Shown here piece after piece: positions 16,218-17,615 of a stretch of DNA of 17,615 bases (the stretch's first letter is position 1; every line of letters begins with the position of its first letter). Position numbers and translations under genes: made by a program. Source of the stretch: Saccoglossus kowalevskii (Eukaryota > Hemichordata > Enteropneusta > Harrimaniidae); contig NW_003156749.1 of assembly GCF_000003605.2 (NCBI RefSeq), forward strand, positions 125,565-143,179, in the 5' to 3' direction. The notes beneath the pieces are model-generated. The model was given only the letters and a program-made list of their open reading frames with translations, made no database searches and was not told where the DNA came from.

Positions 16218-17514
16218 CTATAAAACAATTTACAAACATGGAATAATTTTCATAATAGAGATAAACTGACAAAAAAAAAAGTCTGCAGTTTTGAAATGAT
16301 ATAAATTATATCATGATTCTCCGCAAAGACTTCATAGCTTTCAGGAGAGTGGTTCTATGTACATGTTGATAAGTAAACTAAAGTAAATTATTTCACAACA
16401 TATAATATTTTAGAGGGACATAAATTAAGAGAATGGATTTTTGTATGTGATTTCTGCTGGCATGGCAAATCAATGGTGTTTCATGACCATTTCACCAAAA
16501 AAAAAGTATTTTTTAGTGACGTAATAAGTTTTATGTTTCCACACATGGGTGGAAATCAAAAACAAATTATAATGTGATGAAGCAATATTCTATTATATTC
16601 TACTATACTCTATACCTGTAAATTATTACATGATTTGAATCAGTAACCTTTATAATGCAAGCCTGTGATTTCTGTTTTATTTTCACATGATGATCTGTTC
16701 TCTGCCTGCCACCCAATGTGGTATTATACCATTCATATTTTTTGACAATCCAATTTATCATTCATGCATTGTCCTTTTATATTTCTAGAATAAAAATTAA
16801 TGCTTAATATCTGTACTCTGGGACATTCACTGTGGTTCTATGTAGAAAACAATGCTAATCCAATTCACTCACTTTCCATTGTTCCATATCCATGGTTACC
16901 ACAACTTGTTTTCTGTCAACTCTTTCCGTAGTCTGTCCTTCCACATACGGTTCTCTTGGAGCTAAAAATAAAATGTGAATCTCATTACTTACCATAGAGG
17001 ACGCTTCACAATTTAACGTGATATTTTAAAGCACATTATAATTCCATCCAGTCAGTTACCATCATTTATTTGGGGGATTACCAACAATGTGACATTACAT
17101 AATTGCCTATTAAAAAATAAAGCCTTTTTGTAATTCTTTAATTTGAATATTAAATTCAAAGTGACAGCTGAGTCAGTCAAAGTCAAATTATTCATTGTTT
17201 CAGTGTTGTGGCTGCCAGCTGTAGCTTTCAAACACCAATGCAGCATGTTAACAAGTCATGAATGACACTGCCTTCGCTAGTTGTCATTCTAAAGTTGCAT
17301 GGACATAAATTGGCAAACATGATTTTAATGGCATTCCCAAGTTTATAGCACTCTCCATCCAGGTCAGCATTATTCTCAGCAAGGAAACCAGATAGCACCA
17401 AACCAGTACAACAGGTAAAATGACAAGGAAGTATACAAATCAGATCTGCAAATATGTCAGTGTTGTGTCTGTTTGGATAAATTAGTTTGTGGTCCTGGAT
17501 TAGTTTCAAAATCT
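16095..17514 (-). CDS. Unrecognised protein, last three exons (5'-partial)
   Basis: Exons 17514-17236, 16961-16873 and 16217-16095 join in frame: 279 + 89 + 123 nt, 162 complete codons plus stop, entering with 2 nt of a codon. I do not recognise the family. The first exon is Leu/Ile/Cys-rich and looks helical (EILKLIQDHKLIYPNRH, then LGNAIKIMFANLCPCNF), which could suit an armadillo/HEAT-like alpha-solenoid, but that is only an impression. The last two exons are polar (REPYVEGQTTERVDRKQ, then MDMEQWK joined to EIIDVFEIEKPMIPTR) and end in an acidic tail (GTEDDSSGQDE, stop). The gene runs tail-to-tail with tankyrase. The last two exons are well supported by splice sites and phase; the first is less so. 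Confidence 0.6.
16218..16872 (-). other. Last intron of the minus-strand gene
   Basis: 655-nt GT-AG intron on the minus strand, AT-rich, with no additional exon that I can support. Confidence 0.6.
16873..16961 (-). CDS. Minus-strand gene, penultimate exon
   Basis: 89 nt between acceptor tttatttttag and a strong donor AAA/gtgagt. It enters with 2 nt and leaves in phase 0. It reads PREPYVEGQTTERVDRKQ and then VVVTMDMEQWK with no stop; the other two frames do not join the neighbouring exon as well. Confidence 0.7.
17236..17514 (-). CDS. Minus-strand gene, antepenultimate exon
   Basis: The acceptor tgtcctttttag is followed at 17514 by an open frame of 92 codons. Its end is placed at ATTG/gtgttt (17236) because this leaves phase 1, which fits the next exon. 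That donor is weak; an alternative GT in the same phase, in ggcagtgtcatt, would shorten the exon by about 33 nt. If not spliced, the frame stops at 17228-17230. Confidence 0.5.
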
Positions 17515-17615
17515 CTAAAAAGGACAAGATTACTTCTCATACGACAATGATACAAATAAAGTGCAAAAATCCAGAAAAATATTATCAAGTTTTTATTATC
17601 ATACATTAATATTAA

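Noticed and set aside
16988-17050. Extra minus-strand exon ending at a good-looking donor (ctatg/gtaagt, about 16993)
   Set aside because: In the phase needed to join 16961 it meets a TGA just upstream, leaving only an implausible micro-exon of about 11 nt.

Overview
This is a eukaryotic genomic window, almost certainly from an aquatic invertebrate animal. It has spliced genes with GT-AG introns, AT-rich non-coding DNA, canonical polyadenylation signals and many short transposon remnants. There is no bacterial-style operon structure. The coding exons match vertebrate tankyrase closely, and the repeats (Helentron-type elements with tandem cores, hAT-like ends) are of kinds common in marine invertebrates. 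The phylum cannot be fixed from sequence alone; a deuterostome or lophotrochozoan is my guess.

Left part (1-8.8 kb, + strand): the 3' part of a tankyrase gene (poly-ADP-ribose polymerase of the TNKS type). Nine exons from 521 to 7429 join with consistent phases into 578 codons plus a stop. They encode the last part of the ankyrin region, a Ser/Ala/Pro/Thr linker, the SAM domain and a complete PARP catalytic domain. The H-Y-E triad and the C-H-C-C zinc site show exactly the residue spacing of human TNKS. The 5' part of the gene lies upstream of the window. One intron (3320-3464) appears to use a GC donor. The 3' UTR probably ends just after an AATAAA at 8812. Intron 1 holds a TTAA-flanked MITE-like element. 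Intron 8 holds a CpG-dense patch and a 1.46-kb element with hAT-like 13-bp inverted ends.

Middle part (8.8-16 kb): no convincing gene. It holds a 127-bp palindromic MITE, two arrays of a hierarchical minisatellite (33-bp half-units, 63/66-bp units, strict 129-bp alternation in the second array), copies of an old dispersed repeat, and a 553-bp Helentron-associated (HINE/Pearl-like) element with tandem 157-159-bp cores and a 3' hairpin.

Right end (16.1-17.5 kb, - strand): the last three exons of a second gene that I do not recognise, arranged tail-to-tail with tankyrase. Its two final exons splice cleanly and end in an acidic tail; the upstream exon is less certain. The long open frames inside the minisatellite, open on both strands, are repeat artefacts and are not called as genes.
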